From: Prinia subflava
Taxonomy: Eukaryota > Chordata > Aves > Passeriformes > Cisticolidae
Direction of reading: 5' to 3'
DNA: 64,000 nt
NCBI RefSeq assembly: GCF_021018805.1
Contig: NW_026961094.1
Coordinates: 1 to 64,000 of the forward strand
The number at the start of each line of letters is the position of its first letter. The first letter of the stretch is position 1. This document shows positions 60,171-64,000 of the stretch, piece by piece. A program made the translations under genes and the position numbers. The notes under the pieces were generated by a model, which saw nothing but the letters and a program-made list of their open reading frames with translations, was not told the DNA's origin and did not search any database.

Positions 60171-61909
60171 CTGCGCCACGCCGCCTTCGTCACCCCAAAG
60201 CCACCGCGCCGCCCCCGCGCCTGCCCGCCCCGGCACGCCAAACCTCCCCCAGAACCCCGGCTCATTCCCAAAACCCGCACTTTTATTCTCCCAAACAAAT
60301 TGCAATTTTTCCCCAGAAAAGTTCTCATTTTTCCTGAAAAAACCCAGATTTTTTCTGAAAAAAAATCAGATTTTTTCTGAGAAATATCCCATTTTCCCTG
60401 GCAAAAATTCCCTTTTTCCCCTCCCAAAAATTAATTTTTTCCCCCCAAAATTCCCATGGTTTTCTCAGAAATTTCCCGTTTTTTCCTCTCAAAATTCCCA
60501 GCTATTTTGTCACCTGCTGCAACCATTCCCTTCTGTTTTCTCTGGGGAAATTCCCAGTTTTGTCTCAAAAAAAATTTCACATTTTTGTCCCCAAAATTCC
60601 CATTTTCCCCCCTTTTTGGGTAGGAATTCTTTGGAATTTTCTTAGTTTTACTTTGGAATTCAGGCTTGGAGCCCAGAGAAAAATGGCAATTTTGGGGGAG
60701 AAAGATAGGATTTTTTGGGAAAAAAAGAATAGGAATTTAGGAGAAAAATGGCCATTTTTGAGAGAAAAAAAAAAATACGAATTTTGGGAGAAAAAACAGG
60801 AATTTTGAGTGAAAACAGGGAACTTTTGAGGGGAAAAATGTGAATTTTGAAAGGCAAAAATGGGAATTCTAGGTGGGAAAACAGAAAATCTTGGGAGAAA
60901 AAGATGGAAATTTGTTTTGTGAGAAAAAAAGAATTTCAGAAGAAAATATTGTAATTTCTGGGAGGACAAATGGGCATCTTTGGGAAGCAAAAAAGGTAAT
61001 TTTTTGTGGGAGAAAATGGAAATATTTTGGAAGAAAAAAGGATTTTTTTGTGATTGAAGAAAAGGGAATTTGGAGGAGGAAAAAATGGGGGTTTCAGGAA
61101 GAAAATGTGAATTTTGAGGAACAAATGGGAGTTTTGGGGGAAAAGACGATTTTTGAAGGAAAATTGGAATTTCAGGAAAAAATTGGAATTTTTTGGGAGA
61201 AAAATGAGAATTCTGAAGGTAAAAACCCACAAACTTTCACACAAAAATAATTAAAATTTTGGAGATGGAAAAAAAGGGGTTTGTGGCAAAAAGGGATTTT
61301 GATGGGAAAAAATGCATTTATTTTGAGGAAATAATGCAATTTTGGGGGGGAAATGGGGCTTTTTTTGAGAAAGAAGGGAATTTTTTGGGGGGGAAAGAAA
61401 AAAGAATTCTGGCAGGAAAAATATCTGAATTTTGAGGAAAAAAGTGGGGATTTTTTTGAGAAAAAAGGGAACTTTGGGCAGGGGAAAAAAAAGCGGTTTT
61501 TTTTGGGAAAAAAGGGGGAATTTCAGGCAAAAAAACCCCAGGAATTATTGGGGAGAAAAATAAGAATTTTGAACACAAAAAAAAAGGGGAACTTGGGAAT
61601 TTCTTGGGTAGAAAACAGAAATTCAGGAGAAAAATGGGAAATTTTGAGGGGGAAAAAACCAGGAATTGTGAGAGAAAACAAAGGCAATTTTTTGTGGGGA
61701 AAATGTAAATTTCTGTGCCTTCCCGACTCACCGAATGTCGTCGTCGGTGACCACGAAGGCTCTGCAGAGGGGCTGGGAGGTGTTGAGCCAAATGCCCGGG
61801 TTCTTCTCCACGGCCGCCGAGTTCTGCCCCGTGATGGGGGCCGAGCTGGTGTGCAGCGCGCTGGCCACGGCCGACAGCAGCGACTCCGTGCTGGCCCCCG
61901 GGCCCACCC
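60017..61909 (-). CDS. MBD2: MBD2 methyl-CpG-binding protein, last two coding exons
   Basis: MBD2 reads methylated CpG and joins the NuRD repressor complex in the nucleus. Only the C-terminal part lies here; the methyl-binding domain is beyond the right edge. The two exons join in phase 2 and read VGPGASTESLLSAVASALH, TSSAPITGQNSAAVEKNPGI, WLNTSQPLCRAFVVTDDDIR, KQEERVQQVRKRLEEAL. SAVASALHTSSAPITGQ, NTSQPLC and KQEERVQQV favour MBD2 over MBD3 (SAIASALHTSTMPITGQ, NTTQPLC, KQEELVQQV). Position beside DCC, in opposite orientation, also fits MBD2. The end differs from human: the acidic DSGDEA tail is replaced by a longer Gly/Ala/Arg tail ending NGHEP. Confidence 0.92.
60171..61731 (-). repeat. MBD2 intron
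   Basis: 60250-60640 T/C-rich and 60690-61700 purine-rich (on +). Both are degenerate repeats built on GGGAATTTTGGGGAGAAAAA. No exon seen. Confidence 0.75.
61732..61909 (-). CDS. MBD2: MBD2 penultimate coding exon
   Basis: Acceptor TTTGGTGGCAG (AG at 61911-61910), donor GTGAGT at 61731. Phase 1 in, 2 out, length 178. Encodes the conserved block from VGPG to TDDDIR. No frame damage. Confidence 0.95.
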
Positions 61910-64000
61910 CTGCCACCAAATACCAGGGCGGTTTGTTCCCCAAAAAAACTGATTTCTTTTGGCCAAAAACCCCGTTTTCCTGGTTAAAATCCGGGGTTTT
62001 TTGGCTCAAAATCCCAGTTTTTGTGGCCCAAATTCCCGGAATTTGCAGCCAAAATTCAAGACTTTCTGGCTCAATTTTCGGGATTTTTTTCCCCCGCCAA
62101 ATTCAAAGATTTTTTAGGGCCAAAATCCAAGACTTTTCTTGCAAAATTCCAGGTTTTTTGCCTGCTGAACTCCAGGCTTTTCTGCCTCAAATCAGGGTTC
62201 TATTCCTGCAAAGGTTTTTCCAACGAAACAGCGCAAAAACCTTTTACAAAGGAAGACAAAAAATACTCTGAAAATTACAGGATTTCTTGGGAAATTCCAA
62301 GATGTTCTTCCCACCGAATTCCAAAAAATCTTTTTTTCTCAAATTCCAGGATTTTTTGTGTCAAATTCTGGGAAATTTTGGCCAAAATCCTGGAAATTTT
62401 TGAACCGAATTCCAGTTTTTCTGGTCAAAATCCCAGATTTTTTAGGTCAACTGTATGACTTTTTCTGATCAAATTCCAAGCTTTATTTTCATAAATTCCC
62501 AGGACTTATCCTGCAAAATTCCCAGGATTTTTGGCCAAATTTCCAGATTTTCTGGCTCCAATCCAAGATCTTACTCGCGAAATTCCAGCATATTTTGACC
62601 AAAACACCACAATTACTTTGCTCAAATTCCAAGCATTTTTGTGTTTTTGAAAAATTCTTTTGCCAAATTCCAAGATGTTTTCTGGCGCAATTTTCATTTT
62701 TTCCCAGCCAAATTCCCAGACTGTTTTGGCTCAAGCTCCAGAATTTCTGGCTAAGTTTCAATATTTTCTAGCCCAATTTCAGGATTTTTCTGGTCATATT
62801 TCAGGAATTCATCCAGCCAAATTTCAAGATTTCTTGGCTCAATTTTCATGATTTTTTTTCATGGCCAAGTTCCAGCCTTTTTTGGCCCACACTCCAACAA
62901 TTTTTGGGCAAATTTCAAGATCTTTTTCCCACTTAATTCGATTACTTTTTTGCCCACCAAATTCCAAATTTTTCCTGCTAAATTCCAGGTTTTACTAACT
63001 CTCAGATTTTTTTTTTAGCTAAAATCCTGCAATTTTTTTGGCCAATTCTAGGAGTTTTTTCCTACAGGAATTTCCTTCAACAAAAGTGGGACAAGCTTTC
63101 ATAAGAAGAAGGGAAAAACACAGGAAAAAAATGGAAAAACCTTTCCTGGGGAGACACAAAAAGAGCTCCGAATATTGCAGGATTTCTTGGGCAAATGCCA
63201 GGGGTTTTTTTCCCCACAAAATTCCAATTTTTTTCTCAAATTCCAAGGATTTTCCTGCCAAATTCTGGCAAATATGGCCATAATCCCAGATTTTTTGAGA
63301 CAAAGCCCCCTTTTTTTCCAAAATTCCAGGTTTTCAGGCGAAATCTCAGGATTTCTTTTATTTTAGTAGATTTCAGGAATTTTCTGGCCAAATTCTGGGG
63401 ATTTTTTTCTCAACTTCCCAGATTTTCTGGCTCAATTTCAGGATTCTCTCAGGTCAAAAATCCTGCATTTTTTGGGCCAAATATAAGGATTTTTTTCCCA
63501 CCAAATTGCACGATTTTCTGTCTCAAGCCTAAAATTTTTCCCTCAAAATTCCATCATTTTTTCCTCCCAAATTGCAAGACTTTCCATCTCAATTGGCAGG
63601 ATTTTTTCTGGCCAAATTTCAAGATTTTTTTGGCCAAATTCCAGGATTTTTCTGGCCCAAATCCAAGATTTTCTGGCAAAATTCCTGGAATTTTTTTGCT
63701 AAAATTCCAGGATTTCCTGGCTAAATTTCAAGATTTTTCTAGGCAAATACCAGTTTTGGTTTTCTAAATATCAGAATTTTTTTGGCAACATTCTGGGAAT
63801 TTTTTGCCAAATGTCTAAATGGCCAAATTCCAGATTTTTTTACCAAAGTTCCATGATTTTTCTAGCAGAATCCCACATTTTTTCTTTTCGGACACACTCA
63901 GGATTTTTTCCTAGCCCAATTCTGCATTTTGGCCAAATTCCAGGAAATTTTTTTGCCAAAATCTAAAATTTTTCTGGCTCAATTCCAGGATTTTTTTGGC
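61910..64000 (-). repeat. MBD2 upstream intron
   Basis: T/C-rich array of CCAAATTCCAGGATTTTTTGG units of about 20-25 bp. It is interrupted by two related ordinary segments at about 62205-62290 and 63060-63185. No exon seen to the right edge. Confidence 0.75.
62205..62290. repeat. Diverged direct repeat, copy 1 (copy 2 at 63060-63185)
   Basis: Both copies share an AAACCTTT core, GGA/GAGACA-AAA, a CTCTGAA or CTCCGAA step and ACAGGATTTCTTGGG or GCAGGATTTCTTGGG. They lie about 880 bases apart. Copy 2 is longer. Probably a local duplication. Confidence 0.55.

Noticed and set aside
60017..61909. MBD3 as the identity
   Set aside because: SAVASALHTSSAPITGQ, NTSQPLC and KQEERVQQV are MBD2 forms, the long acidic MBD3 tail is absent, and DCC-MBD2 adjacency is ancestral.

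Overview
The window holds a vertebrate, almost certainly avian and probably songbird, locus. The + strand carries what looks like the whole coding region of DCC, the netrin-1 receptor, from a signal-peptide exon at 4237 to the stop codon at 53816. The MINUS strand carries the last two coding exons of MBD2, entering from the right (61909 down to 60017). DCC and MBD2 are also tail-to-tail neighbours on human 18q21, so synteny agrees with the protein matches. The bird assignment rests on three things: very GC-rich exons set in kilobases of GGGAAA/TTTCCC and CCCAAAATT simple repeat, as in avian dot microchromosomes; a 70-bp fragment at 46980-47050 that I recall as the start of a common songbird LTR; and a second ERV-type LTR at 35308-35965. 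No search was run.

Layout. 1-4170: purine-rich repeat with two islands of normal sequence (about 631-870 and 3061-3420) and a pyrimidine repeat. 4237-53816: 30 DCC exons with consistent splice phases, encoding a signal peptide, four Ig domains, six fibronectin type III domains, one membrane span and a cytoplasmic tail with P1, P2 and P3 motifs. About 1392 residues are predicted, against 1447 in human. 53817-56740: DCC 3' UTR and AT-rich spacer. About 56745-57400: a CpG-rich promoter with two CCAAT boxes, a CHR-like element and E2F-like sites, reading leftward into an unassigned transcript. 57540-64000: MBD2 3' UTR candidate, last coding exons and intron repeats.

Three points stand out. First, human DCC spans more than a megabase; here it fits in about 50 kb. 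DCC has been reported missing from chicken and zebra finch, so a near-intact copy hidden in unreadable repeat matters. Second, the reading frame is clean except for three single-base surpluses (exon 1/2 junction, exon 13, exon 17), each in or next to a homopolymer or pyrimidine run. They are either consensus errors or the first lesions of a dying gene. Third, introns contain decayed copies of nearby exons, usually the acceptor plus the first 30-70 bases. One, at 52898-52927, is an in-frame alternative last exon with its own stop that would remove the P3 helix. I can find no earlier description of this exon-shadow pattern from memory.

DCC is an axon-guidance and dependence receptor at the cell surface. 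MBD2 is a nuclear methyl-CpG reader in the NuRD complex. They are neighbours by ancestry and share no pathway that the sequence reveals.
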